Shown here: one piece after another, positions 47,745-58,589 of the stretch | Layout of the letters: every line of letters begins with the position of its first letter | Numbering within the stretch: the first letter of the stretch is position 1 | NCBI RefSeq assembly: GCF_019112545.1 | Contig: NW_025064896.1 | Span: 289,053-353,052 of the forward strand | Direction of reading: 5' to 3' | DNA from: Guyanagaster necrorhizus | Lineage: Eukaryota > Basidiomycota > Agaricomycetes > Agaricales > Physalacriaceae | Length of the DNA stretch: 64,000 nt | Position numbers and translations under genes: made by a program | Notes under the pieces: generated by a model | What the model was told of the DNA's origin: nothing | Database searches by the model: none | What the model saw: the letters and a program-made list of their open reading frames with translations, nothing else

Positions 47745-50391
47745 GCCTGGAAAATTACCCAACTTGAAAAATCAAGATGTTCAATATCCTAACTGATTTA
47801 GGACTAATTGATTATACAGACAGAAGCACTTCAGCTCTAACAGATGCAGTACTGGTGGCAGATTGAAAGAAGAGTGATAGGAAGGCTTTTTTAACAATAA
47901 GATTGCAGGTTTTAGATGGTTTGCTGGTGTATATTGCTGGTTCAAAGACTTCAGCAGAAGTCTAGAAAGCTCTGAAAGACATGTATGAGTCCAGAGAACC
48001 CATGGGAATTGTTCTTGTTAGAAGAAAATTCTTCAGAGCTCAGTGTGAAGAAGAAGAAAACATAGAGGAGCATATTAGGACTATGAGGTCCTATCAGGAG
48101 GAGCTGGCATCTCTCAAGCAGAAAGTTGAGGAGAAGGACTTCTCTATCACACTGCTTACGTCACTTCCAGAATCATGGAATTTATTTATCTCATCAGTAG
48201 ACACTGCTGACTTGAAAAATTCCTACAAGTTGATTTTCTGAATTCTCCAGAAAGATATCTGATTAAGGAAAAAGACTTCTGATCAGACTATGACACTTGC
48301 AGCACATGGCAAGAAGAAGTTCAACCTGAAAATCACATGTTACAGATGTGGGAAAACTGATCACATCAGGACAAATTGCCCAAATGAAAAGAAGAATACT
48401 AGAAAGTCATAGAAAGAAAAAAGAAAGGACCAGACTCAAACATATGTTGCCAAATCAGATTTGGATGAAGAAGACCATGTATTTTGTGCAACAGATGTTG
48501 CACTTACCTCACTCTCAGCAGTATCATGGCTAGAGGACTCTGACATTACCAGACATATAATCAAAAATAGATTATATTTTTCTGACTATGTTGAGACCTC
48601 AGGATATAAAGTTATTAGTGTAGGCAAATTCAAGGGCTTGAAAAGAGGAACTGTCAAGATTAAAATGGTTGAAGGAGAAAAGATCACTCCAGTCACATTA
48701 AAAGAGTGTATCCACTGTTCTGACACACTATTCAATCTTATCTCACTAGGATAGGTCACAGATGCCAGATCTGAACTCAGATTCAAAGAGTTCTGGATGG
48801 ATATTATCTTACCATATAGTAAGACAATTGGTCATGGAGACAAGATATCAAAGCTGTACAGCCTTGACATCATTGTTCCAGAAATAACTCAGGCTCATAC
48901 TATGAAATTAGTCTGATCATGGCAAAAGTGGCATAAGATATTAGGTCACTTAAATATGAGATCAGTAAAGAGACTATTCAGAAAGAAAATGGTCAAGAGA
49001 ATGGATGTAGATGAGTCAGCCAAGTCTCAGACAGATTGTGAAGCCTGCATAAAGGCCAAGCATCATACTAAGCCATTTTCACATGAAGCTGAAAGAGACT
49101 ACACTGAAATAGATGAAATGACATTTTCAGATCTGTGAGGACTAGCCTGAGCTCAGGGTATCTATAGTGAAAGATATTACATAAGCTTCACAGATGAAAA
49201 ATCTCAGAGGATAATATTGTATTTTTTGAAGTCAAAGCAAGATATGAAAATCTAAAAGAAGATTTAGCAGTACTAAAAATACATCAAAGTCCATAAAGAG
49301 AAGAACCTGAAGTTTATAAGGATTGACATTGGAAAGGAATATATCAATGAAGAGATAAAGGAATACCTTCAGGATAATGGCATATAGTTGGAATTGACTG
49401 CAGTATACTCTCCATTCCAAAATAGAGTTGCTGAGAGAATAAATCAGACTCTCATAGAGCATGCACACATCATGCTAGAAGAATATCACTTACCAAATTT
49501 TCTATAGCCTGAGACAGTGGCATATGCTATATATCTGAAGAACTAATCACTAACCAGAGCCATCAAAAATGATCTGACCCCAGAAGAAGTGTTTCAGAGC
49601 ATGAAACCAGATATTTCAGCACTTCAGGAGTTTGGAGTAAAGTGCTGAATGTTGCAGCAAGATAACAAGAGATCAAAACTGGACTCAAAGTCAAGGGAAT
49701 TTATTTTTACAGGTCTCACAGATGAATCTAGGGTCTGGAGATATTATAACTCTCAAATCAGACAGATTCAGATCTCAGAAAATATTATATTCCCTGAAAG
49801 CAACACTACAGAGCCTATAGACATTGACTATGAAGTCTCCCACTTTTTATCACTCAAGAGGAAGTCAGGAAGCAAAGTTGAGCAGATTCTGGATGGAAAT
49901 AATGATATTTTGAATGATATCATGGATGCCAGAAATGTTGAATCAAAAGAGAAAATAGCTCTTGATGTGCTATCAATCAAATCAAAGTTATCAATATAAT
50001 GTGGGAAGATGATCAAGCCACATGACAAATCAGCCTGGATTGCATCAATAACTCAACCAAGTTACTGAACACTTCATAATCCAAGTGCATGAGCTGTGAA
50101 AACATTAGCACAGCAGCATACCTTAGAAGAATCATCTTCAGAAGCTGAAAATATTGCAATAGACTATGCATGTGTTGAGAAAACTGCAGACAACCTCAGT
50201 GATAAGCCATTAAACCTTGAAGAAGCTAAGACAAGGCCAGATTGGCATCATTGAAAGAAAGCAATAGATGAAAAATACAATCTATTGACTTTTATAGGCA
50301 CATGGCAGCTGAAAGAATTACCTCAAGATAGATCCCTTGTGGATTGCAAGTGGACTTATAGATTGAAAAGAGATGGTGATGGAAAAATCAC
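47745..50391 (+). pseudogene. Copia gag-pol relic
   Basis: Gag starts with KIKMFNILTDLGLIDYTDRS and continues with LKDMYESREPMGIVLVRRKF and LKQKVEEKDFSITLLTSLPE. The zinc knuckle CYRCGKTDHIRTNCP is intact (48,338-48,382). The protease region has AVSWLEDSDITRHI, where the usual catalytic Asp-Ser-Gly-type triad reads EDSDIT. The GAG-pre-integrase motif WHKILGHLNMRSVKRLF sits at about 48,930, followed by the zinc-type CEACIKAKH and the integrase core with VYSPFQNRVAERINQTLI. The reverse transcriptase starts with LLTFIGTWQLKELPQDRSLV and WTYRLKRDGDGKI. More than ten stops (TGA and TAG) kill the frame. Integrase joins the cDNA to the genome and reverse transcriptase copies the RNA. Confidence 0.78.
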
Positions 50392-50767
50392 CACTTTCTT
50401 TAATCTCTGAACTAATGGACAAATTACAAGAGGCAAGATACTACACTAACTAGATGTGAGATGAGAGTATAACAATATGCAGATCAAGAAGAGAAATGAG
50501 TGGAAGGTGGTCTTTCAAATGAATTGAGGACTGTTCAAGTCTACAGTAATGTTCTTTAGACTGACAAACTCACTAGCCATCTTTCAATGGATGATGAATG
50601 ATATTTTCAAGGACCTTATTGCTACTGGGAAGGTTATCATATATCTCAGTGACATTCTCATTATGTCTCAGGATTGGGAGGAACATCAATGACTAGTTTG
50701 CAAAGTGCTCATGCTAATGAGAAAGCATAAACTCTTTCTCAAAGCTAAGAAATGCAAATTTGAGGTC
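50392..50767 (+). mobile_element. Gypsy reverse-transcriptase fragment fused to Copia
   Basis: This piece aligns by eye with 60,894-61,269 of Gypsy element 3. Shared words include NEWKVVFQMN against DEWKAAFQTN, MFFRLTNSLAIFQWMMNDIF against its counterpart, and IATGKVIIYLSDILIMS. It covers the reverse-transcriptase palm but has lost the active site, because YLDD reads YLSD. It is cut at 50,767, exactly where the LTR of Gypsy element 2 starts. Confidence 0.75.
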
Positions 50768-51266
50768 TGTTAGAAATGTGCCAATTGAGTGGCTTTGAGT
50801 GTACACATGGAGACTGGCAGAGTGCATAGGCATCAATGAAGCTATTGGCAATGTCACTCTTGAGTTGGGGCCCAAGGATTTAAACAGATGGAATAGAGTT
50901 CCATCAGAGAAGCAAAGAGGAGTATCTTTTGGAGTGGAATTTGATGGATGAGATAGGGAAAGTTGAAGAGAGTATGAAGTGTAGATGGCTATCTAAGTTG
51001 ATATTTGAACTGAGTATTTATAATGATTTTATATGGCTTTATATACTAATAGTAGCTAATTCCAAGTCAGATTCCATTGGGTTCCAGTGTCAATATTCAC
51101 TAACAAGTTCAAGGTCTAGATATTACAATGTGAAATACAAATATAAAATAATAATGGTGAAAATGAAATTAATAGGTAATAGGGAGTAGCTGGAGTCCAG
51201 TGGGTTTTTATAGTTGGAGCTGTGATTGGTTGAGGTGACACAGAGGTCAGCAGCATGCACATAACA
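50768..51266 (-). repeat. 3' LTR of Gypsy element 2 (499 bp)
   Basis: On the - strand the LTR starts TGTTATGTGCATGC and ends GGCACATTTCTAACA, with TGTTA/TAACA inverted ends. A tataaaaaccc TATA-like box lies about 60 bp in, and another TATATAAAG lies further on. Just upstream on the - strand is AACAGAGGGATAC, a polypurine tract, which fixes the orientation as a 3' LTR of the - strand element. Confidence 0.65.
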
Positions 51267-51452
51267 GTATCCCTCTGTTAGCATTCTTGCCCTCAAGAGC
51301 ACAGATCCCAATGGCTGGTGGAGCCACATGGAAGATTGTTGGTGGCTATGAGAAGTTTTGCAACTTGATCAGAAACCACCACCATTGCCTAAACTTTTGC
51401 AACTATGTTGCCTCTCACTATGTATCATTGCTCATGCACTCCTGAGCCTTTG

Positions 51453-52737
51453 ATGAGGAAACCTACCCCCAATGGCTCTGAAGAGGCCAAGGAATTATTT
51501 CATCTGGAATGGCAAACCACAGAGGAAGAGTATGCAGAGGCTGTGAAAGTCCACTTGGAGTGAAAAAGAGAGCAAGAGAGAGAGGAGAAGGTCTGGACAG
51601 ATCATGTGGCCTGAGATGCACAGAGAAAGAAGCAGCAAGAGAGGTTGGAGAACAAGAGAGAGGAGGTCTGGCAGATGGTAGAGAGGTGAGTGAAGAAGAT
51701 GGAGAAGATGTTGAGAGAGGCAGCTCAAAGAGAGGATGAGGAGAAAGAGGCCACAGAGGCTGCAAGGGCTTCAGCCTTGGAGGTAGAGCAGAAAGGGATG
51801 GTTACAGAGGATGGGTTGCAAATGACTCTTGTAGAGGCCATTGATTTTTGGCTGCATCAAGTGCTGGCAGAATGGTTTGGTTCTGGCCCTGGTCTTCACT
51901 TCAAGAAGATGACTGGCTGCATGCCTTTGGAGTCCAATAATAAGCAGAACAAAGAGACTGAGAGAGATGATGAGTCAGAAGAATCTGAAGAGACCCTAGA
52001 GAGGAGAAAGAGAGTGTGAGAGAGGAAGGGGAGGGTAGTGGGTCTAGCAGAGAAGGGCCATAAACACAAGTTCAGATTGAGGAGTGTAGTGGATGACAGT
52101 GGGACAGAGATGGTTGCTAGTCCAAAAAAGCAGGTGAAGTTGAAAGTGGCAGGGCTGGTGGAGGATGAAGAGTTGTTGGATGGTGAAAGTAAGTGTCTTG
52201 GTTTTCTTATGTGGTTTGACTTAGCTTTTGTTTTTAGGAAGTTGTGTATACTGTCATCAAGATGGCATATGGTGTTATGCATGACTAGTAACTGAAGGCA
52301 CTGGTTGAGAGTGGACTTGCACTTGCTGCAAGATCAAGAAAACTGCTTGTTTGTTCAACAAGGGTGTCACTGCAAGTGAGGTGATCAGTAGTGTGGAGAT
52401 CTCTGCCAGCCTCCACCAAATTTCAAGATTAATTTACAAGTTGATGCATTATATAGGTAAGCTAGCAGAAGAGCTGGCAGATGTCCATGGTATGGTAGTG
52501 GGTCTTCAGGATGACTATAGTTCCAATGACATATTGTCTCTCTTGAAGCTGTTTTCAGAATCTGAGGTGGAGGTCTGAAAGAAGGCCTGACTGATTTTTA
52601 AGGATGGGAGAGATCAGAAGGTGGAAGGTCTTTGGGAGACAATGTTGAAGAGGCTGGATGAGGATATAGAGAAGTTAAAGAAGCAGGGGGAGAGTTTAGG
52701 TTCTCATGTGAGCCTGTTGAGTTCCACTTCCTTGTAA
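51453..52737 (+). pseudogene. Antisense, spliced coiled-coil / zinc-motif gene inside Gypsy element 2
   Basis: This runs opposite to the retroelement. From ATG at 51,453 (MRKPTPNGSEEAKELF) to TAA at 52,737 one frame of 411 codons holds if a 49-nt intron is removed (52,189-52,237, GTAAGT...TTTTTAG, with TTTGAC as a possible branch site). The N-terminal half is highly charged and coiled-coil-like (KQQERLENKREEVWQMVER), then VEAIDFWLHQVLAEWF and an acidic stretch. After the intron come CVYCHQDGIWC and CTCCKIKKTAC, two CxxC groups spaced like a fungal zinc cluster, then the helical LHQISRLIYKLMHYIGKLAE and a C-terminal coil. The frame has eight internal stops, all TGA, and no TAA or TAG. In this CpG-stripped block I take them as former CGA (Arg) codons. 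The function is unknown; nucleic-acid binding is only a guess from the Cys spacing. Confidence 0.6.
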
Positions 52738-52929
52738 AGATTTGTATAAAATATATATAGAAAAGGTGTTGAATGTTAGTAGTAGAGAAAAAAAAATGTA
52801 ATTACAAGATTTTGACTTTGAAAGTGTAAAAGGGGTGATTGAAATAGTAGTAATTAGTGGTTAAAATTGAGATAGTAAGGTGAGGCACTGGTGGTGTCTA
52901 GAGTAGTGTTGTATTAGGAACAGAATGTT

Positions 52930-55745
52930 TGAATGACTTTGGATAAGAATCCTAGTTTGCCTGGATATCAATGGTGGAATTCTTTGATAAATTTGTCAGC
53001 AGAGAACTCAGAGGCTGGTAACTAAGCAAATTCTTCATTGGTACCTTTGTAGCCTAGCTGCTGGATCTTGTACAGCAGTGGGCAGCAGAACTGATGGTCC
53101 AGCTTTGAGTTGAGGATTTGGGCTATTTCAAAATGTTCTTTTTCATCAACTTCAACTGGAGGTAGCAGTAGTTGGATTCAGTTAGGAATGGTGTTTTCTT
53201 CTATGAATTCCAATTGTGACACATGGAAAACTGGGTGAATAGACTGGAGATCCAGTGGAAGCCTCAGCATGAAGGAGTGGAAACCTGATTGGGCTATGAT
53301 TTCAAAAGGACTGAGGTATTTCTCTAAGAATTTTCTAGTTAGGCAGATGGTTTTGATATGTTTGGAACTGAGGTAAACCTTGTCATCCACTGTGAATAGA
53401 GGCACTGGAATCTGACACTTGTCTGCTTGGATCTTGTAGTGAGCCTAAGCCTTGGAGATTTCATCTTTTAATACTTGATGGAGTTCATTAAGGTTGACTG
53501 CAAAGTCTCAGGCCTGAGCAGAGGCAATGTCTCTTTCAAAGTGAACAGTGATGTTAGAGTGGTAACCCTTATTGGCAAAGAATGCAAAAATCCTGATGGA
53601 TGCATTAGAGACATTGTTGTAGACAAACTCAGCAATGAGTAAGAGAGTGTCTCAGTTGTTCTGCTGATAGGAGCAGTAGATGCAGATGTATTGTTTCAGA
53701 GTTTGGTTTGCCTGTTTGGTTTGTCCATTGGCCTCTGGGTGATAATCTGAAATAAGGTGGAGTTTTATGTTAAGGGCAGTGGCTAGAGTATGAGTAAACT
53801 GGGAGACAAATTTAGAACTACAATCAGATATGATGTGACTGGGTATCTCATGTTTGGAGAAGACATGGATAAGGAAAAGTTGGATGAGCTCCATGGAGTT
53901 AATAGTGTCATGAATGAGGATGAAGATGGCTTGCTTGCTAGCTTGGTCAACAACTACTAGAATAGTGGTAAATCTATTAGAGTCCAGTAGTTGTTCAATA
54001 AAATCCATGAAAATAGAATCCCATGGCTGTTCAGAGACTGATAGAGGTTTGAGTAACCCATAGGGGTGGTGTCTAGGTGTCTTATTGTGCCCACAAACTG
54101 TGCAGGATTTAATATAGTGTTGAACATATTCACACATCTTTGGCCAGATATAGTTTCACTGGACTAGTTTCAATGTCTGGTTTTGACCAAAGTGACTTAT
54201 CAAGATGTGGTCATAATTGTTCTGTAGTATACAGAGATGGAGATTTTCAGAGTCTGGGACATATATGCAGCCTTCAAACTGAAGGATGTTGGATTCATCA
54301 ATAGACTACTGAGAGAGAGGATTCAGAAGTGACCTTAGTCTGGTGGAGGCCATTGGAGCACATAGGGTCAGAGAATTGTGCTTGTTTGATATCAGTGTGG
54401 AGTTTGTCAATATTCATGATGGCACTAGCCTATAGAGTGGGGTCTTTGAGGTAGATTGCATGAAGTGACACAGAAAGTTGTTCTTGGATGAACACAGATC
54501 AGAAATTGTGGAGGTTGACTTGGGTATATTGGCTATCTCTCTCTTTAGAGTAGATGTCCCATCATCTACTGAGCACATCTGGTTTCCCTCTAAGTTTTTC
54601 ATAGTGGAACTAGATTATTAGGTTGAACTGGAATAGATATTCACACCAGCAGATCTGTTAGCAGATTAAAATCTTGGTGGTGGCAAAGTATTCAAGATTC
54701 TTGTAGTCTGTTATGACATTGATGGAGTCTGTGGAGCCTTTAAGGTAGTGCTGCCAATGTTTAAAGGCCTCAAAAATGGCTAGAAGCTCTTTATCATAGG
54801 TGTTATAGTTGAGTTTGGCATTGTAGAGGCTCTGGAAGCAGAAGGCAATGAGGTGAATTTTACTATCTTCAAGATAGATAGAGAGAATAGCTGCAATTGC
54901 ATAATCAGAGACATCAGTTTCCACCACTATCTTTCGATTGAGGATTCAGTGAGTAAGGATGAGGGTATGTGTAAAGGCCTGTTTCAACTCATTGAAGGTG
55001 GCCAAGCATTTGTCATCAAATTTCCATAGAGTTCTCTTGTGGGTAAGTCATGTAAGGGGAAGAACAATATCACTATATTCATGTATGAAGCAATGGTAGA
55101 AGTTGGTGAAGCCAAGAAAAGATTGGATGTCTTTGATCTTTTGCAGCATCAGCCAGTCTACAATGGCCTTGACTTTTTCTTCAGACATGTGAAGTCCTTC
55201 AGATGATAGGATGTAGCCTAGGTATTCCATGGAATCTCAGTTGAATTTGCATTTAAAACCTTTACAGTAGAGTCCATTAGCTCTAAGCCTGCATAGGACC
55301 TCTCAAACATGTTTCTGGTGATCTCCCAGGTTGTTAGAATATATGAGAATATCATCAAGATAGACTACTACTGATATATTGAGCATGTCAGAATATATTG
55401 TTCACAAATCATTGGAATGCTGCTGGAGCATTTGTGAGACCAAAAAGCATGATATGCCATTTGAAGAAACTATAATGGGTTCAGAAGGCTGTTTTCCATT
55501 CATCCCCTTTGGCTATGCAAATGAGATGGTAGGCATGTCATAGATCAAGCCTGGTGTAGATGCATGTAGAGTGGATAGAGTCAAGGAGGTTGGAAATGAG
55601 AGAAAGAGGATAGTGATTCTTCTTGGAGATTTTGTTTAAACCACTGTAGTCAATACAAAGTTAAAGTTCACTGGTTTTTGTTATGATTTTTCCTATTTTC
55701 TTTTCTTTTTCCTTCAAGAATGACCTCTATCTTTGCTTAGTCAGG
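52930..55745 (-). pseudogene. Gypsy element 2 pol relic (RT-RNaseH-integrase-chromodomain)
   Basis: In order on the - strand: reverse transcriptase with [13 protein letters not shown] (about 55,380-55,345, active site intact); the connection MEYLGYILSSEGLHMSEEKV (55,230) and SFLGFTNFYHCFIHEYS; RNase H with VETDVSDYAIAAILS and YDKELLAIFEAFKHWQHYL (54,925-54,740); the integrase with the zinc half-site CTVCGHNKTPRHHPYGLL; the core with WDSIFMDFIEQL, SDCSSKFVSQF and YHPEANGQTKQANQTLKQYI; the tail DKVYLSSKHIKTICLTRKFL and IHPVFHVSQLEF; and finally a chromodomain-like segment EHFEIAQILNSKLDHQ to about 52,935. The chromodomain and element order mark a chromovirus. Stops and shifts are frequent, and gag is absent. 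Confidence 0.8.
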
Positions 55746-56163
55746 GTGCTTAGGCCAGCACTTAGGACCATGGGAACGCTTAACTCAGCCACCCAGTCAG
55801 TCACTCTCCTATCATGATGCTGTGTGCTGTGAAGGGAGAGACAATATTCCTTTTGTCCTCCAACTGTAGTGCAGCAGTAACAGCACAACAGCAAGACAAC
55901 AGCTTTTGTGGAGAGCCTGGCAACAACAGGGGTAACAGCTCTATGACAGACAATATCTTTTGTGAACAGTTATTAATAGCCAGATAACAGAACAGTATTT
56001 AAGTAGCATGTTTCTTACTGTAGTAACCCCAGCATTAAACTAAAGTTTACTTTCCACCATCTACTCTCAAGCTCAAGCTTCTTGTGCCTCAAACCACTAT
56101 TGCTATTAACTTTGTGAACTCAGTCAGTATAACCTGAAGTGCAAGGTTCTGAACTGTTTATCA
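55741..56163 (+). repeat. 5' LTR of Gypsy element 3 (5'-truncated)
   Basis: The right end reads gaactgtttatca, matching the TGATA start of the 3' LTR at 63,781 as inverted ends (TGATA/TATCA). A TATTTAAGTAGC promoter-like box is at about 55,996. The left end should start TGATAGTC but instead begins in mid-LTR where Gypsy element 2 stops, so part of U3 is missing. The corresponding part of the 3' LTR lies beyond the window, so the two cannot be compared. Confidence 0.5.
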
Positions 56164-56406
56164 TGTGTTGATAGTCACATGGGATTTGAGCTTAACAATT
56201 AGCTTAATGCTTATCATTCTCTTCCTCAAGCCTAATTGTGCTGAGAAACTGAATGCCCCCTGTGCTTAACCCTTCTGACCCAAACTTTACCCACAAGTTC
56301 TTCAAACTCTTGGCTTCCATCATCGGAATCTTGATAGGCTTATTGGTGATCATACAGCTGTGCCATGGACATCAATCAATAACTGCCTAGGCTATCTGAC
56401 ACTATC

Positions 56407-57855
56407 ATGAATTCTAATGCATCAGAACTATTCTCCAAAATGTCATGCCAGACCTCCCCTTCCATGACATCCCTGTCTCTGCCTGACAGTCCTTCTGTCC
56501 TGAAGGAGCCAACCCTGAAAATGTCCCTGGGAGCTCAACTAAAGAACATCCTGGGGAAGAAGCAGAGCAGTGTCAGCAGCACACATACCTCCCATGACCC
56601 CCATCAGCAATTGTCCTCAACCCTACAAACCCTTGGGCTACAGGGTTTTAATGACCCTGACCCAACACTCTCATCCTATCCTCCAAGCCTTATGACCACC
56701 CGTCAAGAACAGCAACCACTCACTCTGAGCCTGGCATTGGGCACCATGCAAGAGACTCCCTGGATGCCATACAGGTGGCTTCAGGCTTCAGAGGTTCTAC
56801 AGGACCAGAATCTCAACAGACTCCATCAACTAGGGAAAGAAGTACTAGTAAAAGGAGAACAAGGGTCAGTAGTCCTGACCCATTCTTTGATGATAACGAT
56901 AGAAACAAGCTCCAGTATTGGAGAGAGGCAGCACAGGAGGCCAGTAGGTTGGAACAAGGAGACGGAGGCCAAATGATGAGTCAAACAGGATCACATTCAG
57001 AGGTACTGTGACCAGTACAACCTCCCTTAGATATCGCCCCAGTCATCACAAGGGACAATATACAACACCCTCAATCTCTCACCAAGTACATTGAGGAGCA
57101 GGCATGAATCAGGCATCAGGCCGCATGAGAAAACACCCTCTTTGAGTGATATCTCCATGCTTGAGATAGGAAGGAGGGCTTGGAGAGCTCTTGGCTTACC
57201 GATACAATCATCGGTACCACCATCAACAGCACTTCCAACCCTCCATTCTGGGAACCTGCCACTCCCACCACAGAGCCTGACCTCTGGACAGGATCAGTCA
57301 CAGGAGTTATCCATGCCGATGACTACTACTTCCAGAGGGCAATGAACATCGATGATGACCATCCATTATTGTATGGGACTGATACCATTGCAGACACCAA
57401 GGATATTCCCATCAGGGGGAGAATATCCTCAGACCACAGAACAATGGGAGAAGACAATGAACATATCGACCCAACAGGTGACATTTGAAGGTTCCTTGAC
57501 AGAAACTTCACCACTCTCTTCCTTCATCTCCAGTTCTATCAAAACTTCCGCCGGTATTGCAGAGCAATGGCAAGAACAGCAATGAGTGTCGAGAAACCAC
57601 CAGAGCAGCCTGAGTGGCAGCCTACTCCTCAACCTGGACCCAATGATGCCAGTCCCAGCATGCAGCTCTGATCTAGCCATCCTGGAGGTCTTCAGCCTGC
57701 TCGACAGTTCTCTCCACAAGGGAGAGGAAATGACTGATGTGGACGACAAGGCCAAGAAAGAGGATCTCAGTGGGGAAGTCAGAGATCCTCTGATCGAATG
57801 GATGAAGAAGATTGAACCATCAGCGATGGAGGAGGTATTACAGCAAAGAGAGTGA
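56407..57855 (+). pseudogene. Gypsy element 3 gag N-terminal/ORF1 region
   Basis: Long open stretches in changing frames (56,407-56,976, then pieces to 57,855) are rich in Ser, Pro, Thr and Gln (MSCQTSPSMTSLSLPDSPSV), as in the disordered N-terminal extension of basidiomycete Gypsy gag proteins. There is no recognised domain. The frame changes at about 56,976 and again later show decay. Confidence 0.5.
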
Positions 57856-58589
57856 AAGGCATGAGAAGACAAATTTATTTGGCTGTACTAAGAGCAGGTA
57901 GCTGAATTGTGAAGGGACGACCTTTGGTTATGGTCGTCTCTGGAACAAAGGTATACTCTTGCTGACTCTGTTGAGCAAGAGGAAATTTTGCAATATGCAG
58001 CCACAGAATAGGCCATTTTTAATTTTAATCAAAGATATTTGCATTATCAGATGAGACTGTTACCGCCATACAAGCTGAGGCATGGCTACAGAACGGCATC
58101 AATGCCATGGACACTGAGCATAATGCCATCCAAATCAGCATATACCACACCATCAATCTGATCAGCAATATCATAATATTTGATTGCAACATCGATCATT
58201 CGCAGTTCAGCATCTCAGCTGTCTCAGTATCGACCCAAGCCAGGCTCCCATTTTCCAAACCCTTGGAGGTTTTCTGTCCAGCAACCATTTGCTGGACAAC
58301 TGCCACCTGATGAAGCTGAAGGCAGTGAGACAGCCTCTGCTGCCCCAGAGGGAGATGACCTAGATGCCACAGCCCAAGGCTGGACTATTCAGAACAGGTG
58401 AATCATGCGAAAGAAGTCTTCTCCACTGAGAAGTCCCATAGCTGACAATAGGTCCCTCTATTCATTTCCAGGCCCACTGGAAGGATAGGCAGGCCCACCT
58501 AGGGGAGCGCCCCCAAACCTGATGCCCCCTATTGCTGCAGGAGTGCAAATCTTAAAGGTCACACTGACCTTAGTATGGGACCCGCTCCC
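57856..58589 (+). pseudogene. Linker between ORF1 and capsid of Gypsy element 3
   Basis: A partly open stretch continuing the gag region, with pieces such as HFPNPWRFSVQQPFAGQLPP. It leads into the Pro-rich segment just before the capsid. No separate gene is recognised. Confidence 0.35.

Larger units (their letters stand above)
47414..50391 (+). mobile_element. Copia (Ty1-type) retrotransposon, 5' part
   Basis: The order LTR, gag, zinc knuckle, protease, integrase, reverse transcriptase identifies the Copia superfamily, since integrase precedes reverse transcriptase. The element breaks off just inside the reverse transcriptase at about 50,390, where a Gypsy sequence continues. There is no 3' LTR in the window. 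CpG is rare and stops are frequent. Confidence 0.8.
50768..55745 (-). mobile_element. Gypsy element 2 (chromovirus) with an antisense gene
   Basis: Read on the - strand, the order is reverse transcriptase (from about 55,745), RNase H, integrase, chromodomain (ending near 52,930), then a 1.6-kb region with a gene on the opposite strand, a polypurine tract and a 3' LTR (51,266-50,768). The 5' LTR and gag are missing; the break at about 55,745 abuts the 5' LTR of Gypsy element 3. Its 3' LTR end sits inside the Gypsy reverse-transcriptase fragment, which shows it inserted into that older copy. Confidence 0.75.

Noticed and set aside
50768..51266. The 499-bp LTR as a Copia LTR in + orientation (TGTTAGAAATG start)
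   Set aside because: The purine tract AACAGAGGGATAC and the TATA boxes only make sense on the - strand, with Gypsy element 2.
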